From: Armatimonadota bacterium
GTDB taxonomy: Bacteria; Armatimonadota; UBA5829; DSUL01
Length of the DNA stretch: 33,612 nt
Direction of reading: 5' to 3'
Assembly (NCBI GenBank): GCA_020846715.1
Contig: JADLDK010000042.1
Coordinates: forward strand, 1 to 33,612
Positions 23,775-32,370 of the stretch are shown piece by piece; the stretch's first letter is position 1, and every line of letters starts with the position of its first letter. The position numbers and the translations under genes were made by a program. The notes below the pieces were generated by a model. The model was not told where the DNA came from, searched no databases, and saw only the letters and a program-made list of their open reading frames with translations.

Positions 23775-25802
23775 ATGATCTTGTTCCGAGCGCGCAAGGC
23801 AAAAACTACTGCGTTCTGCTTCCTGCTTGTCGCCATGGCGGGAAGCGCCGCACTCGCACAGCAGTGGGCTATTGTACTCGATTCTCAGCCACGACGAATT
23901 GCCGCAGACGGCCGCTCCACGACACAAATCAGCGCACGGGTCTCCTCACCTGAGACAGGCCCGGCGCCCGACGGTACAGAAGTACGCTTCAACACCACTT
24001 CAGGTTCCATCGTTCCGATTGGACGCGTAACCGGCGGACGGGCCTCTACGATTTTGACGAGCGCGGCTACGCGCAATATTGCGCAGGTTACCGCTATTGT
24101 TGGCAGCTTCTCCGCAACAACAGAGGTGGAGTTTGTCTCTGGTGATTTTCAGGCTGAAGAAGTGATGCTGACGGTGGAGGGCGATCTGGCCTACAGCGCC
24201 GATCGCGGCGTGCTTATCGGTGCGGATGCCACGCTGCGCCACGGCGATCTCACGCTGTCCGGGCGCACTCTGGAATTTGATGAACAGAAGGGGCAGGTGC
24301 GCGCTCAGGACAACGTCACCATTTCCAAGCGCGGAGTCTCAATCTCTGCAGACGCCGTTTTCTACTCACCCGAGGAAGGGAGCGGAGCCCTGCTGGTTAA
24401 CGGACGCGAACCACAGGAAATTCACTTCCGCGCGGACACTCTGACGGTGCAAAGCGCACAGCCCGCTACGGACACTTCTCGCTGGACAGCCTTCACCGCT
24501 CCAGATACACGGACATGGATCACCGCTGACAAAGCTGTGGTCTGGCCGCGGGAGCGCATCCAGTTCACGCAGGCGACCGTCGCCGTCAACGGCAAACCGG
24601 TCCTGGCCCTGCCCCACTACTTCTACGACTACCGCGGCAACGGGTTCAACCCTATCTCACAGCAGTTTCGCTACACGACGTACGAAGGGATGGTTGTTGA
24701 CCTGCCTTTCTACTTCCAGTTCGAGGAGCAGAGTAGCGCAGGGATCCGCTTGCGCTACGCGGGGCGTGGAACTTCCTATGGAAGCTACGCCTCACCGCGT
24801 AAAGGTTTTAGCCTGGGACTTGAACAAATATATAACGCACAAGGGGGCGGTGGGCGTCTCTTTGTCGATTCTTTTGCGTCCTCCAGTCGCCTGTTGGAAT
24901 GGTCCCACAACCAGAGCCTTTCGGGGGGGCGCACACTGAACGGGTCTCTGCGCTTCCAACCACATTCCGGCTTTGCCAAAAACGCGATTTCAGGATTTGG
25001 AAGTTACGGATGGCGAATGGGCGGAATGGACATGACGCTCGCCGCGTATGGCAGCCGAAGCCAGGCTATCTCGAACCAATACATCCCCACTTCCGGGTCG
25101 GGAAGTCTCACCACGCGGCTGGACGCTCGAAGTCCAGGGCGTCCAATCGGAGATACGGGACTGTCGTGGAGGACAAACTTTGCACTGGTCAACGGTCCGT
25201 TGTACGCAAGTAAGACTGGCAGCAGCGTCCATGGGCTCTATCAGACATTAGGCATCGGGATATCGAACCGCCCTATCCATCTGGCCGGCGGTACGACGCT
25301 GACGCTGGATACCGACATTGGCCGAACATTTGGGGCGCTCAATTCAAACAGCGTGCGCGGCAAGGCGGTGCTGGCGAAATCCCTTGGCAGAACAGGGGAA
25401 ATCTCGCTTACGTGGGATCAGCAGTTTGCAGGTGGTGGCACGCTGACAAGCGCCTACCGCAAGGCACTCACCGGGACGATCTCCGCAGGAAGGGCCGACG
25501 GCCTGCACGGCTACGCTTACCTCACCTGGTTGCCGGACGAGCACACGAAGGCAATTCAGGCTACTGTAATGAAGCCCCTGTCACCGGTTATGAGACTGGA
25601 GATAAGTCACAACTTCTCGGGGGTGACTTACGACGATGGACTGGGCCAGATATTCGCCAGTGACTTCGGCTATACGCGCTTCTCTCTGGTGAGGGCGCTT
25701 GGCATTGTCGATCTGAGTCTCAACTTCAGCCCTCAGGGACGCGACTACGGTCTGAAGCGCGGGCAGAAAATCTGGTTCGAGCTGGGCTCGCGCGCATTCT
25801 AG
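23775..25802 (+). CDS. Exported protein with invasin-like Ig domain, LptA/OstA segment and LptD-like barrel
   Basis: The roughly 675-residue protein starts with a signal peptide ('TTAFCFLLVAMAGSAALAQQ'). Residues ~30-125 look like a Big_1/invasin Ig-like domain ('ADGRSTTQISARV', 'GTEVRFNTTSGSI', 'GRASTILTSA'). Residues ~130-215 resemble the LptA/OstA beta-jellyroll ('VEGDLAYSADRGVLIGADAT', 'GRTLEFDEQKGQVRAQDNVT'). From ~270 the 'KPVLALPHYFYDYRGNGFNP' segment recalls the start of an LptD barrel, followed by repeated amphipathic strands to a terminal 'KIWFELGSRAF' with a C-terminal Phe, as usual for outer-membrane barrels. Mature cysteines appear to be absent. ATG 23775 is preferred; ATG 23712 is possible, and the frame is open to 23328 but runs antisense through the thioredoxin gene. 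A role in LPS or other outer-membrane lipid assembly is inferred. Confidence 0.72.
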   Translation: MILFRARKAKTTAFCFLLVAMAGSAALAQQWAIVLDSQPRRIAADGRSTTQISARVSSPETGPAPDGTEVRFNTTSGSIVPIGRVTGGRASTILTSAATRNIAQVTAIVGSFSATTEVEFVSGDFQAEEVMLTVEGDLAYSADRGVLIGADATLRHGDLTLSGRTLEFDEQKGQVRAQDNVTISKRGVSISADAVFYSPEEGSGALLVNGREPQEIHFRADTLTVQSAQPATDTSRWTAFTAPDTRTWITADKAVVWPRERIQFTQATVAVNGKPVLALPHYFYDYRGNGFNPISQQFRYTTYEGMVVDLPFYFQFEEQSSAGIRLRYAGRGTSYGSYASPRKGFSLGLEQIYNAQGGGGRLFVDSFASSSRLLEWSHNQSLSGGRTLNGSLRFQPHSGFAKNAISGFGSYGWRMGGMDMTLAAYGSRSQAISNQYIPTSGSGSLTTRLDARSPGRPIGDTGLSWRTNFALVNGPLYASKTGSSVHGLYQTLGIGISNRPIHLAGGTTLTLDTDIGRTFGALNSNSVRGKAVLAKSLGRTGEISLTWDQQFAGGGTLTSAYRKALTGTISAGRADGLHGYAYLTWLPDEHTKAIQATVMKPLSPVMRLEISHNFSGVTYDDGLGQIFASDFGYTRFSLVRALGIVDLSLNFSPQGRDYGLKRGQKIWFELGSRAF

Positions 25803-25952
25803 CTGACTGATTCGTCCTTTCTTCCCTCCGGCAAGTCGTCTCCGGCGCAAATCTGGCTTGACACTTGAGCTCCAGGCGTGGAACAACCTCTTTGATGCCA
25901 ATGGTCCTCCTGTCTTCGCGCACCCACAGGACGAGACTGCGGAGTGGTTCAC

Positions 25953-27104
25953 ATGCTTCAACATCTTCCTCTTGATCAGGTTGTTCCCGCCCCCGGCCAA
26001 CCGCGAAAAACCTTCTACGAAGACTCCCTGGAAGAGCTGGCTCAGTCCATCAAGGAACGGGGCGTGCTTGAACCCATTGTCGTGCGCCCGATGCCCGACG
26101 GGACATATCAGATCATCATGGGTGAGCGGCGCTACCGGGCGTCCAGACTGGCAGGTCTGACTGAGATCCCCTGCATTATCCGGGAGCTCAGCGATGAAGA
26201 CGCCCGCACAGATGCGTTGCTGGAGAACTTCCAGCGCGAAGATCTCAATCCGGTCGAAAGAGCACGGGCGATCGAAGAGCTTCTGCAGTACGCTCCCATG
26301 GAGAAGGTCGCGCGCACGCTGGGCGTCAAAGAAGCGACAGTGCGGCGGCACCTGGAGATACTGGAGCTTCCCAACGCCGTTCTGGAGGAGTTGGTTGGAC
26401 GCGAGGGGGAGCACGCCTTTACGGAAGGCCACGCGCGAGCGCTGCGCAACCTCGACGACGATCCGATTACGCAGGTGAGGCTGGCGCGCAAAGTGAAGGC
26501 TGAGGGCCTGGCGATAGATGAACTCCAGCGTCTGATTCAGGCGATAGGCAATATTCCCGACAAGAAGGAAGCCTTTCTGCGCGTACCTCTGAGCGTGGCG
26601 GAAGAGATGATTCGCCAGACGGCGCGTGAACGTGGGATGAAGCGAACCCGCACGTTCAAGCCTCAAACGGCCCAGACACACGCAAGCACTCTCGAAAAGC
26701 TGCTCAGCCAGTTGACTGACGCTCTGGACTCGAGAGTCATCGAGTTTCTGTCCGACGAAGAGCGCAGCACCCTGCTGGCAAGCTGCACAAGCGTTGTCAA
26801 CGGGCTTCGCGATTTCACAGAGCGGCTCAGAAAAGCTATGGATGAGGTGGCGGGATTCCAGGAAGTCTATATCAACTGCGCATTGTGCGGACGGTTGGAG
26901 CTGATTGGCACGCCCCGCTGCAGCGTATGCTGGAGCCCCATGAAGCGCTGCATTGACTGCGGACACTACGACAAGACCTATCAACAGTGTTCACTGGATG
27001 GAACGTTCATTCCGACATCGGAGGCGGAAACACCCTCCGAGACATCCCGCAGCTACAAATGCGAAAACTACACGCCCAAGTTTGACGTAAAGCGGGCGGC
27101 CTAG
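25953..27104 (+). CDS. ParB/Spo0J/Noc-family protein with C-terminal eight-cysteine domain
   Basis: The 383-residue protein has the ParB N-terminal domain ('PLDQVVPAPGQPRKTF', 'LEPIVVRPM', 'IIMGERRYRASRLAGLTEIP', with the GERRxR CTP-binding motif at ~57-62). Next come 'ENFQREDLNPVERARAIEEL' and a helix-turn-helix ('MEKVARTLGVKEATVRRHLE', ~117-136). The usual C-terminal dimerisation domain is replaced by an ~80-residue tail with cysteines at 309, 312, 323, 326, 333, 336, 346 and 370, four of them pairs as CxxC, suggesting two zinc sites. ATG 25953 is favoured since GGAG is 8 nt upstream; GTG 25944 is closer to it. ParA is not in the window, so it may be a chromosome-partition protein, a Noc-like factor or a ParB-type regulator. 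A role is inferred only. Confidence 0.85.
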   Translation: MLQHLPLDQVVPAPGQPRKTFYEDSLEELAQSIKERGVLEPIVVRPMPDGTYQIIMGERRYRASRLAGLTEIPCIIRELSDEDARTDALLENFQREDLNPVERARAIEELLQYAPMEKVARTLGVKEATVRRHLEILELPNAVLEELVGREGEHAFTEGHARALRNLDDDPITQVRLARKVKAEGLAIDELQRLIQAIGNIPDKKEAFLRVPLSVAEEMIRQTARERGMKRTRTFKPQTAQTHASTLEKLLSQLTDALDSRVIEFLSDEERSTLLASCTSVVNGLRDFTERLRKAMDEVAGFQEVYINCALCGRLELIGTPRCSVCWSPMKRCIDCGHYDKTYQQCSLDGTFIPTSEAETPSETSRSYKCENYTPKFDVKRAA

Positions 27105-27170
27105 AAATAGGTTGTCTGCTGAAGCCGTGCGATCATACGTTCTCGCAACGGGCGTTCAGGTAGTGAGAAC

Positions 27171-28049
27171 TCAGCGTCCCGCTGATTCGAAGGCGCTGTG
27201 TATCTGTTGTCTCAGATAGTGCCCAAAGGCCAGCGCATCAGGCCGCACCAGATGCCCACCGTCACTCGTCACCCAGTTACGCTCCGGCGGTTCGGGCAGC
27301 CAGGAATACTCAGAAGCCGGAAAAGCATCTTTCAAAAGAGCCGCTATCTGCCTCTGGCGCAGACTCTCGCGTACGCTGCGCTCACCTGGAATATCGAAGA
27401 GTACGACGCGCACCCCCCTGCTTTGAAAAGTAGCAATCTCCGCTCGCAACCGCTTTGCCCCGGAGAGTATACTCTTCCGATCTGCCTCAGACAGCCCGAG
27501 CGCCTGCTGCTTCAACACCTGTTGAATTACAGTGCGGCGTACAGGTGAGATGAGCGCAACATCGCGCTCGGAGGGAGAAGGTGGCTGCTCACGGCGAATC
27601 CGATGCTTGACCAGGCTGACCAGGACGGAGACAGGATTGTACTCTTCGCGAAGCGCAGGCACTCGACGTCGCAAGGTCCCCCACCCCCCAAACAAAGCGC
27701 GCACGAGATCCTCGTCTGTGGAACGGGCAAGCGTCTCATTGACCTCCACAAGTACTGTTTCGGGTCTTGTAGAGGCTCGAAGGGCAATCAGAAGGCCGGT
27801 CTGTGAAGAGCCACCAGACATAGCCAGATTTGTCACGTCTGGTCCGATCCACTCCGCGCGAATGTTGTTCGCCAGCGAGCTTCCCACTACCAGGATACGG
27901 CTCTCAGAGGCATTGTGGAACAAAAAGCGCTCGGCCTTGACGGTGTTGGACTGCCAGATAGTGATTCCGTCACTGGCTGGCACAAGGCCGGATGAGACCG
28001 CAGCACAGTAGGCGGCGAGGATCAACGCACACGTGAGCAGAGAGCGCAT
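27171..28049 (-). CDS. SGNH-like protein, probable O-acylation partner of the MBOAT protein
   Basis: The roughly 292-residue protein has an N-terminal hydrophobic anchor or signal ('RSLLTCALILAAYCAAVSSG') and an SGNH-like fold. Block I Ser is in 'ILVVGSSLANNIRAEW', and a C-terminal 'SDGGHLVRPDALAFGHYL' matches block V Asp-x-x-His. AlgJ/AlgX/PatB-type SGNH proteins transfer acetyl groups from the MBOAT partner to exported glycans. The gene follows the MBOAT gene by 28 nt on the same strand, which supports this. The frame is open further upstream to 28115, overlapping the MBOAT end. Met 28049 is chosen because the hydrophobic segment starts there; neither start has a good ribosome site. The substrate polysaccharide is unknown. 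Confidence 0.72.
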   Translation of the reverse strand: MRSLLTCALILAAYCAAVSSGLVPASDGITIWQSNTVKAERFLFHNASESRILVVGSSLANNIRAEWIGPDVTNLAMSGGSSQTGLLIALRASTRPETVLVEVNETLARSTDEDLVRALFGGWGTLRRRVPALREEYNPVSVLVSLVKHRIRREQPPSPSERDVALISPVRRTVIQQVLKQQALGLSEADRKSILSGAKRLRAEIATFQSRGVRVVLFDIPGERSVRESLRQRQIAALLKDAFPASEYSWLPEPPERNWVTSDGGHLVRPDALAFGHYLRQQIHSAFESAGR

Positions 28050-28077
28050 TATTGCACGTGAGGGTTTCTGAGAGCGC

Positions 28078-29568
28078 TCAGAACTGGAAGTATATGAAGG
28101 CTTTCGATGTACCACTGTTCAGCACAATCATCGCGAGCATAATTCCAACGGCGCCATCAAACGCCAGACGGCGGCCTCTGGATATCTGCGCAGCTTCGTC
28201 AGGCCGCCATAGCGGAAAGTGGAGCGCGTGATAGACAACGACAGGTAGTGAGAACAACACGACTGGTACGACCTGGTTGATACTCGGGGCTACCCGCCAG
28301 TTGTGAGCCATTGTAGCCAGATAGTCCATCGCCTGCCCGAACTCCGGCAACTTGAAGAGCAGCCATCCGAACGTGACAAATGTAAAGACCACCAGTGCCC
28401 GGGCGAGATCGCGTATCAGATTGAGCAGGCCTGAACCTGATGGCCGATTATCCTGGCTGGACGATCCGGCCAATCCGAGAAGGCGCTCCAGAGCAAGGCC
28501 TGCGCCGTGATACAGCCCCCAGACCGCATAACTCCACGCTGCTCCGTGCCAGAGCCCCCCGAGTCCCATGACAATCATCAGATTGAGGTAGGTGCGGCGC
28601 TTCCCCAGGCGGTTGCCTCCGAGAGGAATGTAAAGATAATCTCGAAGCCAGGTCGACAGAGAGATGTGCCAGCGTCGCCAGAACTCCGACAGCGACCGCG
28701 AAATATAGGGAAAATTGAAGTTGGGTGGCAGAGTGTATCCAAGAGCTGCGGCAAGCCCGATGGCTATAAGAGAATATCCCGCGAAATCCGCGAAGATCTG
28801 TATCGAGTAGCCAAAAAGAAGAACCAGGCACGTGACGGTTCCAAAACCCTCGTAGTACGGATAGGCGATGTAGTAGGTGTAGTCCTTGAGATTATCTGCC
28901 ACGACCATCTTGAGGAAGAAGCCTGTGACGAGCGTGCGAAACACGAACTCCCACGGAATATCCCGAAAACGCTTTGGGGCAATTTGAGGGTAGAACTGAC
29001 GGGCTTTCAGGATCGGGCCTGCCACCAGATGCGGGAAGAACGCCACAAAGAGCGAAGTATTCAGCGCATGCTGCGCAAAGCTCTCATTCACGTATTCGAC
29101 ACGTCGGGCAGCGCCCGGCTCATCGGACGATCTATGGCGCAACACGTCAACCAGCAGACTCACGCCTTCAAACGTGTAAAACGAAATTCCGATTGGTAGC
29201 GGGAGGTTGAGAAGAAGAGAAACGAGCCCCTCCTCCGGTGAATGCCCGGCCGTGGCCATCTTGACTGCAAGGCCGGTGAGCAGCGCTCCGTATTTGAACA
29301 GACACAGAATGCCGATGTTGGCAATCACTCCGAGCGCTGCCCAGACTGGACGGGCACGGGCGCTACAGCGCGCGACGACATAGCTGGTGGCGCTGTTGAT
29401 GGCTATAGAACAGATGAGCAACAACAGCAGCCAGGGCGCGTTCCAGGCATAGAAGAAAAAGCTGGCGGCGACCAGGAGCCCCACCTGCCATCGCCGCATC
29501 ATCGGCAGATAGTAAAGGCAGAAGACTATTAGAAAGAATACTGCGAAAACCGGAGTCGTGAAGAGCAT
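28078..29568 (-). CDS. MBOAT family O-acyltransferase (AlgI/DltB-like)
   Basis: The roughly 496-residue polytopic inner-membrane protein starts 'MLFTTPVFAVFFLIVFCLYY', as typical AlgI-like proteins do, and has about ten or more hydrophobic segments. The MBOAT hallmarks are 'SISFYTFEGVSLLVDV'-like helix 'GISFYTFEGVSLLVD', 'HLVAGPILKARQFYPQI', 'ISRSLSEFWRRWHISLSTWL' and the catalytic His in 'GLGGLWHGAAWSYAVWGLYH'. These enzymes pass an acetyl or other acyl group across the membrane to a polysaccharide, teichoic acid or lipid. The open frame extends to 29748, but that extension lacks the family pattern. It is followed by an SGNH-like gene and together they resemble an AlgI/AlgJ-type O-acetylation pair. 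No alginate or other polymer synthase is adjacent. Confidence 0.93.
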   Translation of the reverse strand: MLFTTPVFAVFFLIVFCLYYLPMMRRWQVGLLVAASFFFYAWNAPWLLLLLICSIAINSATSYVVARCSARARPVWAALGVIANIGILCLFKYGALLTGLAVKMATAGHSPEEGLVSLLLNLPLPIGISFYTFEGVSLLVDVLRHRSSDEPGAARRVEYVNESFAQHALNTSLFVAFFPHLVAGPILKARQFYPQIAPKRFRDIPWEFVFRTLVTGFFLKMVVADNLKDYTYYIAYPYYEGFGTVTCLVLLFGYSIQIFADFAGYSLIAIGLAAALGYTLPPNFNFPYISRSLSEFWRRWHISLSTWLRDYLYIPLGGNRLGKRRTYLNLMIVMGLGGLWHGAAWSYAVWGLYHGAGLALERLLGLAGSSSQDNRPSGSGLLNLIRDLARALVVFTFVTFGWLLFKLPEFGQAMDYLATMAHNWRVAPSINQVVPVVLFSLPVVVYHALHFPLWRPDEAAQISRGRRLAFDGAVGIMLAMIVLNSGTSKAFIYFQF

Positions 29569-29812
29569 AGCCGCAGGAGTGTGGCTTTTGGCCAGTGTCA
29601 TTCTTACGAGCCAGCGCGGATTTGTCAAGCTGGAGCGTTGGGGGACTTTGCCGATCTTCTCAGTCGAAGCGCATCGGAAGAGACTTCGGACACACTCAGG
29701 CAGACAGGCGCTAAGCAGCAGGGCAGATCTGCCAAAAGCCGTGCGCATTCCGCGAATTTTGCTGTATCCTGTGTAAGGCGCGGCGCTGCTGCGGTCACGA
29801 GAGGAGAATACG

Positions 29813-30088
29813 ATGGAGTGCCTGCACGAAAACGCTGTTTACAACGTAGAGTTCAACCGCTACTCGGATGAACAGGGAATTCCGCGCAAGTTCTCCGCAG
29901 AGCTGACCATCTACTGCCGGCACTGCGGCTCTCAGTTCAGCTTTCGAGACCCGGTAATCTCCAATGACGGCATGATCCTGAGCGCAACAATTGAGCCTGA
30001 GACGGGGATGCCGGATATGCCGCGGGAGACCATTTCTGAAAGCCTCGACCTGAGAGACCTCTTTCTCGGAAAACAGGAAGAGGAGTAG
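29813..30088 (+). CDS. Small conserved CxxC protein, probably zinc-binding
   Basis: The 91-residue protein starts at ATG 29813 with GAGGAGA about 7 nt upstream. It begins 'MECLHENAVYNVEFNRYSDE' and has 'ELTIYCRHCGSQFSFRDPV', so Cys3, His5, Cys35 and Cys38 could form one zinc site. The tail is acidic and Met/Pro-rich ('PETGMPDMPRETISES'). The pattern resembles small conserved proteins of phages and bacteria that begin with a CxH pair and carry 'CADCG.PF' (from memory, not searched). There is no signal peptide or membrane segment, so it is cytoplasmic. It sits between divergent MBOAT and convergent methyltransferase genes, and its function is unknown. Confidence 0.7.
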   Translation: MECLHENAVYNVEFNRYSDEQGIPRKFSAELTIYCRHCGSQFSFRDPVISNDGMILSATIEPETGMPDMPRETISESLDLRDLFLGKQEEE

Positions 30089-30178
30089 CCGCTGCCAGTC
30101 ACACACTTCCGGCCGGCTTTGCACATAGCATGTGACCTGTACTCAAGCTGACACGTCGCGTTAGCCCAGACCGGCCAG

Positions 30179-30775
30179 CTACACGCGACGAATCCGCGAC
30201 AGCCAGCCTCGAGCGCCGCCTCCGTCTCCGGTCGCTGGAAAAGTCCGTCCACCGAAGCGCTTAGCCTGAATGCTCTCGACCTCCCAGCCGTCTTGGAATG
30301 CGCTGCGAATTTCACTCTGTGTAACTCGGCGCGGACCTCCGTCGCGAGTCTCAAGTTCACTGAAGCACATCATATGGTAGACGCCGCCGGGCCGCAGGAC
30401 AGCAGCGAGACTGCGGACATAGCGAATCCTGTCGTTGTCGTCAAAGGAGTGAAACAGCCCACAATCCACGACCGTATCAAACGTACGGCCGAGAGCTTTC
30501 ATATCCAGCGCATCGAGATATTCGAACACTACCGGGATACCGCGCTCAGCGCTCTTCTGACGAGCGCGCTCCAGAGCTATTCTGGCGAAGTCGATACCCC
30601 AGACCTCGTGTCCTCTACCACTCAGATACAGGGCCAACTCTCCCGTGCCGCACCCAGCATCCAAAACGCTGCCTGTAATCTGTCCAGTCTCTTCAAGCTC
30701 TACGAAGACGGCTTGAGGCTCTCCGATATCCCAGGGCGGACTACCGCGCTCATACATTTCATCAAACCTGCTCAT
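30179..30775 (-). CDS. Class I SAM-dependent methyltransferase (TehB/TPMT-like)
   Basis: The 198-residue protein starts 'MSRFDEMYERGSPPWDIGEP', a pattern typical of small TPMT/TehB-like methyltransferases. It has SAM-binding motif I 'VLDAGCGTGELALYLS' (~37-52), the acidic 'VWGIDFARIALERAR', 'DALDMKALGRTFDTVVDCGL' and 'AVLRPGGVYHMMCFSE'. Family members methylate thiols, selenols, tellurite or small metabolites, and the substrate here cannot be predicted. The ATG has a purine-rich GAGGGGGAG-like site just upstream. The C-terminus (Gly/Arg-rich, ending 'LSRIRRV') is divergent. Its predicted start lies near the 3' end of the MFS gene, which is on the same strand and ends upstream at 30998. Confidence 0.85.
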   Translation of the reverse strand: MSRFDEMYERGSPPWDIGEPQAVFVELEETGQITGSVLDAGCGTGELALYLSGRGHEVWGIDFARIALERARQKSAERGIPVVFEYLDALDMKALGRTFDTVVDCGLFHSFDDNDRIRYVRSLAAVLRPGGVYHMMCFSELETRDGGPRRVTQSEIRSAFQDGWEVESIQAKRFGGRTFPATGDGGGARGWLSRIRRV

Positions 30776-30834
30776 ACTCCCCCTCTTATGTCAGGCGCAG
30801 TCTCAGACCTTTGAAGAAACTACACACACAAGAA

Positions 30835-30864
30835 ACAGGCCGGGATCTTGGGCTCCCGGCCTGT
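30835..30864 (-). terminator. Strong inverted-repeat terminator of the MFS gene
   Basis: ACAGGCCGGGA (30835-30845) pairs perfectly with 30854-30864 over an 8-nt loop, giving an 11-bp stem. On the minus strand it is followed by TTTCTTGT, an interrupted T-tract. It lies about 134 nt downstream of the MFS stop at 30998. Confidence 0.75.
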
Positions 30865-30997
30865 CAGCGCCTTGTGGCTGCTGCTGCAGTTCTTTACGTC
30901 AGCTTTGAGCAAGTTGGACGCCAGATGCTTCTGGTCGCATTAGGAATTGCTCTCAAGAATGCGTTACCCGCCACGGAGCAGCTCCAAACGCAGACTA

Positions 30998-32320
30998 TCA
31001 ACATTTCTGCTTGATCTTCGTGCGCGAAGGCTCCGGAAGCTGTTTGAGATCGCGGAGAGATCCAAGATGGCGAAGCTCCGGGAAGAGAAATGTGGCGGCG
31101 GTGACGACAATAATAGTCCCCACTCCACCAGCCACAGCAGAGAAAACCGCTCCGAAAAACCGGGCTACGACGCCCGACTCAAACTCACCAAACTGGTTAG
31201 ATGTGCCGATAAACACACCATTGACGGCTGAAACTCGCCCTCGCAAAGAGTCCGGCGTACGCACCTGCACCAGTGTCTGGCGGAAAACTACGCTAATGTT
31301 GTCAAATGCTCCCGTCAGGAATAGCATAACAAACGAAAGCCAGAAGTTTCTTGACAGCCCGAACACGATTGTGGCCACTCCAAAGCCAGCGACGGCAAGC
31401 AGCATGGAGCGGCCTGCGCGGCGCAGCGGCGGCCGTATCGCTATAGATACAGCCATCACACTCGCCCCAATAGCCGGGCTTGCCCGCAGCCAACCATAGT
31501 GCACGGGGCCTACATGCAGAATATCGGTTGCGAAAATCGGCAACAGAGTGGTGGCTCCCCCGAGAAGAACCGCAAACATGTCCAGGGCTATGGCTCCAAA
31601 GATTTCGCGCGTCTGCCAGACAAAGCGGAGTCCGGCGCCCAGCTCTCTCAGGGAGAAGCTGCGCTCTGCCTGCTTGACATGTCTGGACGCAATCAGCGAG
31701 ATGGAGCCGAAACACAACATTGTGGAGACCGCGTCGAGAAGGTAGACAGGCGTGGCGCGTCCTGTGAGGCCGATGACTATACCGGCCAGACCCGGTCCTA
31801 CCGAGGAAGCCATCTGAAATCCGCCACTGCTCCAGGTGGCTGCGTTGTTGAAAGCTGTCAAAGGGAGAAGCTGCGGCAGCATAGCACTCCGTGCTGGGGA
31901 GTAGAAAGCCTGCGCTATACCCATCAACAAGAGACAGCCGTACACGAGCGCTACGGGAGCAGCAGTATAGGATATCAAAGCCAGACCGATTGACCCGAGC
32001 GTAAGGAGAAGCTGGCAACACAGGATGATGAGGCGGCGATCCACCCTGTCGGCCAGATGTCCGGCAGGCAGAAAAAGGGCAACTACTGGAATAATCTGCA
32101 CCAGGCCAACATAGGCCAGCGCCATTGCCGAATGAGTGCGTCCATACAGCTCCCAGCCCACCGCAGCCTGAAACATCTGCGTTCCAAGCGTCGTGATGAC
32201 GCTACCCGCAAACCACAAACGAAAATCGCGATAGCGCATGGCCTGCAGTGGGTCGTGATGCAGAGCGCCCGGACCTTCTGATATCTCTGACTCTACGGGG
32301 TCTTTTGTCTCTTCAGGCAC
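30998..32320 (-). CDS. MFS transporter, EntS-like exporter family
   Basis: The 440-residue inner-membrane transporter shows the 12-helix pattern of the major facilitator superfamily, with an N-terminal segment typical of EntS/MFS_3 exporters: 'FRLWFAGSVITTLGTQMFQA', 'WELYGRTHSAMALAYVGLVQ' and loop motif A 'AGHLADRVDRRLII'. A second 'GLLADRVGRR'-like loop is less clear. EntS-type members export siderophores or drugs, but no siderophore genes are nearby, so the substrate is open. The start is GTG 32320 and lacks a recognisable ribosome site; the Met at 32239 is a possible later start that would shorten the hydrophilic N-terminus. The 50-nt gap after the dioxygenase gene permits cotranscription. 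Confidence 0.88.
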   Translation of the reverse strand: MPEETKDPVESEISEGPGALHHDPLQAMRYRDFRLWFAGSVITTLGTQMFQAAVGWELYGRTHSAMALAYVGLVQIIPVVALFLPAGHLADRVDRRLIILCCQLLLTLGSIGLALISYTAAPVALVYGCLLLMGIAQAFYSPARSAMLPQLLPLTAFNNAATWSSGGFQMASSVGPGLAGIVIGLTGRATPVYLLDAVSTMLCFGSISLIASRHVKQAERSFSLRELGAGLRFVWQTREIFGAIALDMFAVLLGGATTLLPIFATDILHVGPVHYGWLRASPAIGASVMAVSIAIRPPLRRAGRSMLLAVAGFGVATIVFGLSRNFWLSFVMLFLTGAFDNISVVFRQTLVQVRTPDSLRGRVSAVNGVFIGTSNQFGEFESGVVARFFGAVFSAVAGGVGTIIVVTAATFLFPELRHLGSLRDLKQLPEPSRTKIKQKC

Positions 32321-32370
32321 CGGCGCCGCCCATCAGGCGCCCGTCAGGAAAACCACTCATAAACGTGAGG

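Noticed and set aside
25581..26984. A 467-residue open frame on the minus strand
   Set aside because: It runs antisense through the LptD-like gene end and the ParB-like gene and shows no recognisable protein pattern.
27129..27167. GTTCTC...GAGAAC inverted repeat between the ParB-like and SGNH-like genes
   Set aside because: Only six pairs with a loop of about 18-20 nt and no T-tract; too weak to call a terminator.
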